Origin: Apostichopus japonicus
Taxonomy: Eukaryota > Echinodermata > Holothuroidea > Aspidochirotida > Stichopodidae
Direction: 5' to 3'
Assembly (NCBI RefSeq): GCF_037975245.1
Contig: NC_092579.1
Span: 24,411,166 to 24,475,165, forward strand
Length of the DNA: 64,000 nucleotides
In this document: one piece after another, positions 39,141-51,000 of the stretch
Numbering within the stretch: the first letter of the stretch is position 1
How the letters are laid out: the number at the start of each line of letters is the position of its first letter
Translations under genes and position numbers: made by a program
Notes under the pieces: model-generated
Database searches by the model: none
Told to the model about the DNA's origin: nothing
Seen by the model: only the letters and a program-made list of their open reading frames with translations

Positions 39141-40512
39141 TGTCGATATCGCCAATATCGGTTCTAGCTGATATTCGATATTTCAATTCCGATAATGATA
39201 CCTATACTGATAGTTTTAAACAGCCATAATGAAGGTCAAATTGCACATTAAGTCATGCATTAATACATAAAGTATTAAAATTATAATCGGCTGTTGTAAG
39301 TTATGATCGTTTGCACAACTCACAAACAGTAACCACTTGTATACTCTCACTTAAGGAAGCCTGTTAGTAAATTAGTAAATAAAATATGTGCGTATACTAT
39401 AACAATAGTCTTAACTAACGGTGTGACCTAACGGATATTTCGCTAACCGTTTAACCGGATCGCCACCGGTCAGTTAAACGTTTAAACGCCATTTTCCGAT
39501 CGCGGCTTTTTCGACGCACCGTCACTCGACTTTTAATGAAAACAGGACATGAGTACAAAAATTAAGGGTTTTTCCAACAGGTAGCAATTCAGGCAACAAG
39601 ATGACGATCAATGTATGTTAATTACTAATTAGGCCCAATAATATTGCGAACATTTCGTGTAATAATTGCTGAAAAGAATAACACACATGACCAGTATTCG
39701 TGGTCTTCAGAAGTTCAGATCACTGAATTTATATAACTCGGCCTTCGGCAACATCGTAACTTTTGAAAAAAAAACAATATATTTGTCTATCTATCACAAG
39801 ATTTTAAACAAAAACTCGCCTAACTTAGCAAACTTACCCACCTTTCCTGCTTACTCATTAAAAGAACGTACAAGAACGTTCAGGTTAATAAAATAATATT
39901 GATAGGCGTCGAAGTAGTCACTGTTTAGTCATTTTCTTTCTCTTGTGTCACATACAGTACTTAACATTTGATACAAAAGTTACTTCAACAACAGCTTCCC
40001 AAAAATTGTATGTGTCGCAATAGGTTAAGTTTTAACCGCGTAGCACAGTACCATTCATAATTTGCATATTACACCAAAATTTACACTCGGCGTTCAGATG
40101 GCGGGAAAATGTAACATCATGTTCAATGTGTTGTGTCGTTCCCATGGTGCGATGAACTTGGGCAAGTTCGAATGTCGATGACCTACTTATGTTCTGTGAC
40201 CAATGTCAGTGGGAATTATGTGTGTAAAAACTCAGGTTTTCCAAGTGTTTTACGTAAGCTGAGCAAATTTTGGGGCGGCTCATTGATTGTGAGGAAGCAC
40301 TTATCTAAGCAACAATATTTGTGAAAAATATTGTTAGGTTTTTCAGATATTCTCTTTGAATGTCTCCTCCATATATCTCTCTTTCTCCGTCCACTCAAAG
40401 CTCGACATTTACGCTAATTCTGTTAGGGAAAAATTATCGTAATTATCGAAATATCGCGATAATTTTTTAACTATTTATCATGACGGTAAAAAGCTAATAT
40501 CGCCCAACCCTA
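39134..40512. repeat. Pair of GCGATAT-type hAT ends (element A)
   Basis: The left motif TAGTGTTGTGTCGATAT (39133) and the right motif, reverse-complemented, TAGGGTTGGGCGATATT (about 40512) look like a TIR pair of the 'CAGNGTTGGGCGATAT' hAT style. ATATCG-rich subterminal sequence lies on both sides. No matching target duplication was found. The pair interlocks with element B. Confidence 0.4.
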
Positions 40513-40735
40513 CTTGTGTGTGACTTTCAGTTTTGCTGAAAACATTGTTTTCTGTTTTTTATTGATAGTTTGCAGTATGTAACTCAGTTCTTTACATATT
40601 TTTAACTAATTTTCATGTTTAAAATGTATTTGAAATAAAAAAAAAAAAATCCATTTATATGGTTTGTGATTTTCTAAACGGATAGTGCATTTTCGGCCGG
40701 TTAAACAGTTAACCTTTTAAACGGTCACACCCTTA
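39416..40735. mobile_element. hAT-type element B, 1.3 kb, perfect 8-bp target duplication
   Basis: Flanked by GTCTTAAC at 39408-39415 and 40736-40743. The ends are TAACGGTGTGACC and, in reverse complement, TAAGGGTGTGACC, each followed within 30-45 bases by a GTTTAACCGG word. No transposase was recognised; a 77-codon plus-strand frame at about 39666-39896 may be a decayed piece. The right motif of element A lies inside it while the left motif of A lies outside. Confidence 0.7.
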
Positions 40736-40764
40736 GTCTTAACCTCTAATCTCATTTTAAATGT

Positions 40765-40846
40765 TACTTGTCACTTTTGACATTGTAGACTAATGTATGT
40801 TACTTGTCAAATGTTACTTGTCATTTCTGTTACTGTTACTTGTCAT
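40765..40846 (+). repeat. Short repeats of TGTTACTTGTCA
   Basis: About five copies of TGTTACTTGTCA or close variants, just upstream of the hammerhead-like motif. Confidence 0.7.
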
Positions 40847-40847
40847 A

Positions 40848-40891
40848 TTGCCTCTGAAGAAGATCCTGCTAGGATCGAAACGTCAGGCCAA
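40848..40891 (+). ncRNA. Hammerhead-ribozyme-like motif of Penelope type
   Basis: All core parts are in order: stem I 5' strand TTGCCT, then CTGAAGA (fits CUGANGA), then stem II GATCC/GGATC with loop TGCTA. The conserved GAAA follows at 40877-40880, then ACGTC, then stem I 3' strand AGGC(C)AA with one bulged C. Cleavage would be after C40884. Stem III is only two base pairs with no loop, as reported for hammerheads of Penelope-like elements, which are thought to act as dimers or with weak stem III. The following CAACTTACTTTTACAC also matches the Penelope-like remnant at 7320-7935. Activity is not shown. Confidence 0.6.
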
Positions 40892-41205
40892 CTTACTTTT
40901 ACACATGTATTCTCTTTTTAAATGAACGATCATATTTCCCAACAAGTTGATTTGCATGTAACTGTGTTTTTTTGTGTGGAAAATTACAACCCTATCCTTC
41001 TCATTACTGTTGTATGATTGGTTACTCTGTTTGACCAACTATGTTCAATACTAAGGGTGCAAGTCTTATACAAACTGTGGTCAAATGGAGCCACAAATTT
41101 CTTTGCAAAAATGTAACAAGATGATGATGGTGACGAATGAAACTGATTTCTTAGAAAAGACATTAGCAAATCCTGGCTAAGAGTTTTTACTACCCCTTGT
41201 ATTTA

Positions 41206-41300
41206 CTTGGCTCCTCGCTTACCTGTCTCCCCCACAACCTAAGCACCTCGTTCTATTGTGCCTAGAATGAACTGGTAACATTTTAAGACTTGATTCTCAA
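41206..41300 (+). repeat. Interspersed repeat, copy 1 (GCTTACCTGTCTCC)
   Basis: TGGCTCCTCGCTTACCTGTC, then CACAACCTAAGCACC and GTGCCTAGAATGAACTGGTA. It matches copies near 44567 and, partly, 59276. Confidence 0.6.
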
Positions 41301-44259
41301 AATACAATCTTTTCATCAGTCATTGACAGGTCAGTCAAATTGAGGTTTTAACAAACTGCACCCATGATACACTTTGCAGCTTCTTAAAAGATATACAATC
41401 AAGCAATCATACAAAGGAAACAATGAGCAGTTAGTATTTGGCTCAGGATTGACCTAAAAGTCATCTAGATTCTAACATCTTCCAATCAGTTACAATGTCA
41501 ATTTTGTAGACCGTGCCTCCTCTGTAAATATTTGAATTTTTTTATGGTGTTATAATTCATTAGTCATTGCTTGAACAGAAAAGAAATTACAGTCAAGCAT
41601 TTTCAGTTCAGCAGCCTGCTGCCATCTCACAGCAGGTATTTATACTCAGGTTAGAAATTGGTAAACCTGAAAATATTGTGAATCCATATCGCTTCTAGTA
41701 GCTGGTGGCTCTTTAAAATTTTATAACCATCAATCTGCCTCAGACTTTCCTCAGCTGTTCCCTAAAATTTATCTGCAGGAATGCCAGGACAATAAGTTTG
41801 GATTGTGAATTATAAACAACTTTTTATTCCTCTAAAATAGATTCAAAAGAGGGCAATGTAAAAAAAAGTAGTTCTCAGGAGGAAAAGGGGTGGGCAAGGT
41901 CATGACCCATCTAAATGATTTCTTATAAAGTTGGTTGACTTTTGAATTCCTCCAAGGTACCACCTACTGTTAAAGATAACATGAGGCCATGGTTGCAATG
42001 GAATACTATACTATATTACTGTGCAGTAGTTACTGTAAGCGGTTGCATTGACAAGTACTGTAAGACTGCTATGGTGGGGGAGGCAAGTTCAGGTTCAGCA
42101 GCTCTTCTCATGGAATGTGTGGTATTCTAAAATGATAAAACAACAGGTTTGCCCAAAATTCTTGCCCATGAATCGAAACTAGTAAGGATTGTATTCATTT
42201 GTCACACATGCACAGCTGCCCCGTGCATGTACACACATGCAAGTAAAGTTCACTGCCATGTGTGTAGTCTTCAGGCCTGGTTTTCAGTCATCCTGGAGTA
42301 GTAGTACTACTATAAAGAGAGGATCTAGGAATGTAAATCAAGCTCTTGATGCCCCAGTGGAATGCTTTCTTGGAATATATTTGTCTGTAGAGATGTACAG
42401 CACCTCAAGCTGTGAGACCAACGTCAGCAGGTCGAACTAGTAGTCAAGTGGAACTTCTAGCTGAGCTGTATACTTGATAATCTTGTTGTACTTTCTGTGC
42501 AGTGAAACTTTCCTTACATATTGATTTGTTACTGTTGTTTTTCTATTGGATTGTAGTGTGAACAGAAGGGAAGTTTGATGTGAGGAATTTTGTCAGGAAT
42601 ATCAAATCTATTTTTTTCAAGGATACCTCCAAGATGTTATTATACATCAAAGTGCATAAAGAGAGCCAGGGAAATGCCTTCCATCTTGTATTAAAAATAA
42701 CTCTATGAAGCTCTCAGCCAAGTCGGAGGAGTTTAGAGACCCATCAGCAGCTGTTAATAGAGGGGTGGCCAATAGGCAAGTTACAGTCTAGTGTCCTAGG
42801 CTGTAGTTCACACTTTTAATTGCTCCTGCTGAAGTATTACTATCTCTTTGATACACAGTTGATGACTACCTGTGAATTAACATAAAGCAAGTTCTGCCGC
42901 TACTTGTAGATGAGAATTGTTTTCCTTACAAAATTAGAAGTTCTAGTGCCTCATGTTTTAGCTCTGATTATCGAACTTTTTTTCATAGTGCGTCAAAGAT
43001 TAAACTATGAAATGTGAAAATATTCTCCAATGGATCACAGAATAACCACAAAAATGGCAAGAATTATGTTTTGCTTCTTCTGTACCACATACCAAGAATA
43101 TATCTGTTGCAGCTGCAAATTTGTAATCTGTAGTTGATCCTGTTGATCTTGAATGAACTGTTGTATAGAGATCAAATTTATAACCAGGAGGAAGAGAAAA
43201 AAATACCCTTTCAAATAATCAAAACATACCGGTAAAATGTCCAATTAGTGAAAACACTATAAAACTACCTTCATTGAAATGCCAAAGTAATTGTGTGATG
43301 TCTTCTGCACACTTCAGTAGTGACAACTAGACAGCATTATTTGACCTCAATGTAAACAAATGGTTGCCATTTTCAGAGGGTTGAAGTGCATTCTCTCTTT
43401 TTCATGAAATAGTTTTGTGGCGAGTCATCAGCTATTCTGAATTACCCAGGGTGAGACTTTTTTAGGTTGATGAAAACTTTTCAAGTCAGACCAGAGGACT
43501 GCAGCTACCACCACCAAAGGTGCTACTAACATGAGAACAGTGGTCTATATTCATAGAGGCATTGTTAGCGAACTGTATGGAAAATTGATTTGCTTTGATA
43601 TCTGATTTCCTTTGATATCTGATTTGAAGATTAATTTGGTCTTGGGGATTGTTTGAACAGAAGTTTTTAAGAAGGAAATCTATTTAGGGGTTATTGTCCT
43701 CATTAGGAATGCTTGTGGTAGAGGAAAAGGAGTGTTCATTTATTCCAGGAAACAAGGTACCACGCTTCTTACCAAACACTAAAGAGCGTCTTGTAAGATT
43801 TTTCCAAGTGACACGTTTATCAGAATAACAATGGTCCTAGAATATTCTGGGTGATTATCCTCGTTGATATGCACAAATGAGGTTTTCCCTTAGTTTTGAA
43901 AAGAATAAAAAAAAATGTAACTTTCTGAAGCTGGAGTGCTGAAATTTGATTTTATCTGGCTCATGATCTGCAATGTCAACTTTGAACCTGTTGATAAAAT
44001 TAGTAACTCTGCTTTGTCTGTTTGATCTACTCAAGTTTTATTAAACATTGCAAAGAACCATGAAAGGAAACAGTAACAGAAGTATCATGGACATGAGGCT
44101 ATGAACTGAACAACTGAAATATTGAGCACTAGCTACTCTACACTGTAAGTAAGAATTCTATTATGCATAGCAGACTGTGTGCAGACGTACAAATGTCATG
44201 TGAAATCATAACTTGACAAAATGGCCACCTACATAGTTGGATTCAGTATTTGATTTTAG
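41301..44259. other. iRhom intron, nothing recognised
   Basis: No bounded repeat or second exon found; only chance-size open frames. Confidence 0.35.
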
Positions 44260-44292
44260 TAAAGAGTGGTAGACACATTGTGGTGATAAAAG

Positions 44293-44456
44293 ATGGAAAC
44301 AACAGAGAATTGCTTTGAAGATATCCACATGGATGCAAACTCCGAGACAGAGCAAATTGTCGTCAAGTTGAGAGAGAAGAGAGGCAGGCGAAATGTGGGC
44401 CGTGCTATTTGGAGCACTGGACAATACATAAGAAACAGCATCAACTTTGGTGAACG
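44293..44456 (+). CDS. RHBDF: iRhom alternative first coding exon 1b
   Basis: ATG at 44293 sits in a strong context (A at -3, G at +4) with TGA and TAA in frame just upstream (44284-44289). It encodes 54 codons plus two bases: an acidic start (METTENCFEDIHMDANSETE), a basic patch (KLREKRGRRNVGR) and an end in NSINFGER. The GTAAGG donor is at 44457. Its two-base remainder is the same phase as exon 1a and fits the acceptor at 55028. An acceptor-like TTTTAG ends at 44259, but inclusion after exon 1a would meet a stop (TAG) four codons in. It therefore works only as a separate start, either from an internal promoter or after a non-coding exon. The basic patch could recall the basic stretch before 'ADWFGV' in vertebrate iRhoms; that is inference. 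Confidence 0.6.
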
Positions 44457-44566
44457 GTAAGGATAACTTGTGGATATTGTTTGGTGCAAAGTCAATGTCT
44501 AAGTTCCACTCTTGTGTCTTAAATTATTGGTGACGAGATAATGAACAGTTTAGAATTTGACTTGAT

Positions 44567-44665
44567 TTACTTTGCTCCTTGCTTACCTGTCTCCTCACAA
44601 CCTTAACACCCTCATTATACCGTGCCTAGAATGAGCTGGTAACCTCTTAACACTGGTCAATGCTC
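44567..44665 (+). repeat. Interspersed repeat, copy 2 (GCTTACCTGTCTCC)
   Basis: Same family as 41206-41300: TTGCTCCTTGCTTACCTGTC, then CACAACCTTAACACC and GTGCCTAGAATGAGCTGGTA. Confidence 0.6.
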
Positions 44666-44777
44666 TTCCTTCTTATTCTACCATCCAAAGTGCCAGCATC
44701 GTGCATTTTTTCGTCTGGATTTTTCTTAATGTAATTCATACAGAGTCTTTTGGAGGCGGTTGGGGATGGGGAGCAGC

Positions 44778-45086
44778 TCGATATTCATAAGCTCCGTTAT
44801 TCATAAGGTTCATTGGTCATAAGGTTCGTTATTCATAAGGTTCATTATTCATAAGGTTTGTTATCCATAATTAGAAAAACGGTTCTTTAGTCATATAAGG
44901 TTCGTTATTCATAATTGGAAAAAAGGTTCGTTATTCATAATTGACAAAAGGTTCGTTATTCATAATTAGAAAAAGGTTCGTTATTCATAATCGAAGAAAA
45001 GGTTCGTTATTCATAATTGAAGAAAAGGTTCGTTATTCATAATTAAAAAAAGGGTTCGTTTTTCATAATTGGCAAAAAGGTTCGGG
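44778..45086 (+). repeat. Short tandem repeat array, TTCATAA family, copy 2
   Basis: About 12 copies of AAGGTTCGTTATTCATAA with spacers such as TTGGAAAA, all in one orientation. Like the array at 14740, it begins with CGATATTCATAAG and uses shorter units first, then longer ones with A-rich spacers. It lies in the iRhom intron, 0.3 kb after exon 1b. Confidence 0.75.
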
Positions 45087-47945
45087 GCTCTAGTAGGAAT
45101 GGGAAGGAATGATTGAGTGTGGAGGTTCAAAGTAGGAATGTTTTGGGACAGTGATAACAAGGTTCATATTATACTATAGGAATTTTATGAAATAGTTTAC
45201 ACTGGTTAGAAGATAACTACAATTCAGAGATGAATGTGGTACTTTTAAGGCTGGAGTGAGTGGTTGAGATGACAGTGTTCTGTGTTGGTAAGATTTGTTG
45301 GTGATCATCAACATCACTCCAAATCTCCCAGAATGTTATCAGTTTGTTGTGAATTAATGCACATGTATGCATTTTGAATTAACATGCAATCTTCAGGTAC
45401 TTCCAATTCCATTTCAGAAAACTGTATAAAATGAACTTTAGATGACAGTAGCTGTTCATGCATTGATATCACTCTCTCTTGTACAGTATATCTTAGATAT
45501 AGCTTTCATGTTGCAAAGCAGCCTTTGAAATATTATTTGAGTTCAAAGGTTAACTTAAGGTATGAACATGACATTGGAGGTCCTACCTTGCCCCATAACA
45601 TTCCATTGTTGATCATAAGGAATGTTGACCCTCCCCTCCTGTTGAATTCTTCATTGTACTATATAACAAATCAAATTACACACTAAGCTGAAAATTTGAA
45701 CAATATCAGGGATAACTTGTCATTGTTTCAAATGAGAAAGTGGATTGTTAATTGTGGCCAATTTCAGCAGTATGGAGCCTGAGCATAACCGAGCATCCAA
45801 TAATGTAACTGGGTGTTTATAGTTACATCAATGTTGGAGATAAAAACTTGATCCTGAATGCCCAAAAGTTCAGTCAATTTGGAGCAGTTTTCTACGATGA
45901 AATTTTGTATAAAAGTTGACAACCGAGAATTTGTCTAACAAAGCCACAATATGACTTAAGTTTTTATGTCATTGATTATCTCCCCCCCCCCAAGAAGGAA
46001 AAAACTTGTTGGAAAATAAACGTTATTCCAGCAACTGTAAATATTCCAAGTGAAAAGCAAGACACCAACTGTACACTAAATCGCTGTTTTCATAATAGTG
46101 ATTATGTGTGAGCCTAATAAGATTTCTTGCTGGTACAGTACCTTGTAACTAGTGTGGAGTTAAATCAGGAGCTGCATGGCACCTTCCTTGTTAAAGTAAC
46201 TTTGTTCATTTCTCACCATGTAAATTAACTGCAACCAGCTGCAAAAGGATCTTGTCCTATATAAACTTGACAATCTAGAGTTCTCCCAGCCATGTTGGCT
46301 ATCATTTATAGTACAGACAGCTTGTCTCAGTGGTGGTAACCACAAGCCACAGAAATGATATGATTATTGAATTATTCCCAGATGTACTTATGTGCAACTA
46401 AATATCAGTTTTACCATACTTTGTAAATGCAGTTATCTGTTTGATATTTGTTGGTGTGATGTAGGACACTTTTGATTCCTTGTCCAAAGCAAAAAGATCT
46501 TATCTGAGTCATGTGTGTTTGTGTATTGTATGTGTATTTGACACTACCTCACCATGTGTTGTTTGCATGAATTTGATACTGTAAAGTTACAAGTTAGCAG
46601 TTTAATACTCATGAACACATTCAGGTGGTGAAGCTAGACATAATTGTCCAGCTTAAATTTCACAATGTGGAAAATATAGATGTAAAAGACCAAACAAACC
46701 AGACAAATTTATTGCGAGAAGTCCCGTCTTGGCAATTTTTGACATGCAGGATTTGAAATCAAATTGCAGGATGCGTAATTCCGCGGCTAATGCGAACCTT
46801 GTGACTAAGGACCCATCAATTAGTTTAGTAGGGAATGGATTAATTAAAATTTAGATGAAACTTTGCCGCTCTCTGACAGTAGGTACAGAGAGCTGGACAT
46901 GCAAACATGTACGTAATTTACTCGCGTGTCTTAGACCTACTTCAAGCACGTTTTACCAGCGCGGGTTTCTCTTAGACAGCATTGCAAATTGCTTACAGAA
47001 ACTGATGATTCCTTGCTAGACAAAAGTGCATACATGTATTGTTGTTAATGTACACACATACACTGATGTATATATAGGACCATGTGAGAGCATTATTGTT
47101 CAAAGTCTTGAAGCCTTGAGAATTACAGTCTAACCCAATAAGCATGGACTTGGTGCATCTGGTACTTGGCATGCAGATGCCACTTTAGTGTGTTCTCACA
47201 GTTAACTAGTGTAGTTGGTGTAAAACTGTAGGTCTGTGTCAATCTTCATCACCACATTCAGGAATGAGAAGATGAAATGTGTTCAATGTGAGAAAGCAAA
47301 AGTCCATCGCTGCTTGGATCTTCTTGGTTCCCACACTTACATGTAAACCCAAAGGTGTTTAATTCTAGTTGTTTACCTTTAGTAGTAATACAGCTGTGAT
47401 ACTGTTATTGAATGATTAACACTGTGGGAAAATAACATGTTGCAACATGTCTACAGCTTCAAGCAAATGAATGCATTTTGCATTGTGATTGTACAGTAGT
47501 ATGTGTGTGGGGTGTATGGAATAGGAAAGTGTGACTGGAATGCCATGCTTCTCTTGTTCATAGTAAATCTTACCTGACAGGTGATAAGGAACTTATGTGC
47601 TGGAGTCTGATTGAATGAAGATTACTAGTGTGTGAATAAAGAAGTGAATGTGGTAAGGTACTACAGTGTGTATACTATGTGAGTCATTTTAATACTAGGC
47701 CATGTCATACTCACCATGGCAAGGGGATGTGTACAGTCAGGGTGCATTAGGGCGATGAGGTTGAGAGCAGCCTGTTTCATTGTAGCCTGAGTTAACTGTG
47801 TTTAGTATATAGTTTCATTATAGAAATGTAGGATGCAATGTGCATAGGAAACTTTACAACAATTTCAAGTCATGTTATCATTGGACTATTAGCTCAGTAT
47901 GGAGCTAATGAAGCTTGTGCATCTATATCTCATTTCTTTACTTGT
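45087..47945. other. iRhom intron, nothing recognised
   Basis: A run of about 10 C lies near 45982. No exon or bounded repeat. Confidence 0.35.
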
Positions 47946-47961
47946 TCTTTTGTTTATGGTT

Positions 47962-48045
47962 GACTTGTTTTGTCCAGCACCTAAAGTGCAGCTACTTCTT
48001 GTTTCTGTATTGGTGCTATATAAATCCACTGTATTATTACTATCA
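47962..48045 (+). repeat. LINE 3' tail fragment
   Basis: TTGACTTGTTTTGTCCAGCA, GTGCAGCTACTTCTTGTT, then GGTGCTATATAAATCCAC and ATTATTAC. The same block recurs at 56774-56850. Confidence 0.55.
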
Positions 48046-51000
48046 TCTGTCTGTTTGTCAGTCTGCCATGAAACTAGATGGTACTCCAGGTATTTAGTCT
48101 CTTATGAATGAAAGTGCAATGGGTCAAAGAAAGTTCAATGCTTCAATGAAAGTAAGCACATTGTGCGAGGGGAGGGGTGCAAAAGTTGTAACTCTTTGAA
48201 ACTGTTGAAAGTAATTTTAGGATGTTATGACACTTAAAGTCTACCTTTATTTTCAAACTTAAAAGTTTGTGAACAGGAATGTGCAGAGGACTAAGAGATG
48301 ACAGAACATTTGAAGTTACCATTGGTCATCTGGAAGAAAAATTCAAGCATTGATTGTCTCATAGTTTTCAGATTTTAATCAAGGTCAAGTTAATTAGGCA
48401 ACTCAGTTGTATGATTACCAGTTCATCAGAAGAATAGGTCATAGGTTATCTAGACCATGAATATATAAATTCTGTAAATCTGTGAATATTTTAAGACTAA
48501 AAGTTCCATTGAGAACAATATTAACCTTTTTCTATCAGATAAAGGCTAGGAACTATTCATACTGCCAGTATGAGTGCTTTGAAGCACAATCTGGGAGGAC
48601 AGTATAATATCGTTACAATTTGTCCCAACTGGCTGCACTATCTCGACAGTCCCTTTTGGAACAAATATGTAATAAATAATTACACAATCATGATGTTTTT
48701 TATTTTTGCCATCAAAGCAATAACATGGTGGTAATTGTGAAATGTGTACAAGTTCAATGACTTACTTTACCAATGGTACCAGTCGTTGCATAAAATATGT
48801 TACAGTACTCACTCAGCATAGCCTAATGCACAGTTCAGAAATGGAAATGTCAAGTGGTCTTCTTGCTCATACCTGTATGTTAAAGTGATGTTTTGATTAA
48901 GGAAGCTAAACGTAATGTGTTTACATTTGGATATTGTCCTGATCTCTGCGAATGAGCCAAACTTGCAGCATGATAGGTGCATGATCATGATTGTGTGATG
49001 ATCTTGTATCCCCATAAGTACCAGAATAAGAATGTTTTTAGCTGTGTTAATGGATTGAAAAATTTGACTTGAAAGTTGTTTCACTGTGTTCACATTTGAA
49101 CTTGTGCATTGGGAGAGTTTTTGTTGTAACTAGTTGCTAACTAAACTTTTATACAGTAGGTCATAGTATGACTGTTGTCGAAATACAGGGATTTATTATC
49201 AAGTTATAGTTGTTTGACACTAGTTTTCATTACAGAGTGGAACAATTAATTTGTATCGCATTAATGAGTTCAGTAGATTCTTTAGAAAGGTTGGACAAAT
49301 TTATAAGCTCACCAGTAAATGACAGGCTGTCTTCAGTTATTAAATTCTTTTAATCATCTTTAATATACACATAACGCTAACAATTTACCCTCTGTTTGGC
49401 AAATGTCCACTTCCCTACTATATTAATCTACCATTCTGAAGACCTACTCAGGACTGCTCTTTTCCACTGATTTGCATTGTCTCGAAACTCCTCAGTTCCC
49501 AACGTTCTACACTCATCTCCGAGAGCAGTTAAAAAGAATTGCCCATTGTAACTTTTCCGTAAAATAAATATAATAACACTACTATAATTATTTTTGCAGT
49601 CTCAGATTTTCAAGCTACCCACAGTTTCTGTATTTACTCTTCCTTTAAATAGTGCTAAGTTGTAGCCTTTCATCATGTACACAAGTCTGAGAGGGTGACT
49701 GCATTGAGTTTGAACAATGAAGAAATCAAGGGTTCAACTTACTTGAAAACTTTCAACTACCCTGAAAAATCTGTTTTCATTCCTTGAAACCTGGCAGTAA
49801 ATATGTTAGGGATAAAGCACCCACCAAATCTCATGTGAATGAAAAGGTAGAGCTGACAAAAAATCTTAAGATTATAATCAAGTGAATCCTGAATATTTTC
49901 AGACAAAATAAATAGCAGAGTATTTTTATTTAAGGTTCTCATGCATTGTGAGTTATTATGAATATATGCTGAGTGTTTTCTCTGTCAACTTGATCTTCTG
50001 TATAAAGTATTTGATTGCCTGAGGCTATGATACTCTGACACTGACCCCTGTCTATCAGTGTAAGCATTCACCTAGAATATCGTACTAGTTAACAACTTTG
50101 AAATGTCACCAAGAAGTATAACCATGTCAAGAGCATAGATGCCCAAAATGTCAATTCATACAGTACACTGTAGGCAGTAGTTCTGTGGATGTAATGTTCG
50201 GTACTTATCATTTGGAGGATATTTACATGTATTTGTTCTTGTGAATGAAATGTGTTTTTTTTTTTAATATCAGTTGGGAAACATTTAGCAGGATATTTCA
50301 ATTTAATTCAGTTTTATGATTGTTTTCTTATATGACTTTTGCAAAAAACGGTGAGTGCATTGTTGCTGTTATTTTAATGAACAATATCCTTGGTGAAGTA
50401 CATCTGTAAATATGAACTTTATCTGTTTATGAAGAAAATGTCAATTCTTTTGTACAGATTGTTTATAATTAAAAGTCATAAACTAGGAATTATTCCTCTT
50501 AATTCAGGTTAATAGAGCCTTACAGTTGATGTCTTTGTATCTTTGGAAGTTGATCTCACTCTCAGTCAGAGCCGTTGCCATTATTGGTCTTTCTTTTATG
50601 CAGTGTTGTGTATTAAACAAGACTTTGTAGGTACCCTGTTCTGAATTCTGACCTTCATTCTTTTAGTTTCAAGGAAATAAAACAAATAGGGGAGCAAATC
50701 TTCCTTGCAGTTGAAATCCCAATGGCAATGCAATGCAAGCAGCCTCTGTCATTGGGTAGGTCAGTTTCATAAATGCTTAACACTTTGAAGACTGTTTTGT
50801 TGTATATTGATTCTATAAGTGTAGCCCTGAAGTAACCTTACAGTGATGTATGGAGGACAGTCTTCTTCCAATATTAAAGTAGGATGTGTTGAGTGATGCA
50901 GAGAGTCAGGATGGACAGAGGATATTAATTTGAAAGCTCTATGAGCATACAGTTGTCACTGAAATGTGAAATGTCTCAAGTTCATAATTGCCAATTAACT

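Noticed and set aside
44260-44456. Exon 1b as a cassette exon spliced after exon 1a
   Set aside because: Using the acceptor-like site at 44258-44259 after exon 1a would give a stop (TAG) four codons in.
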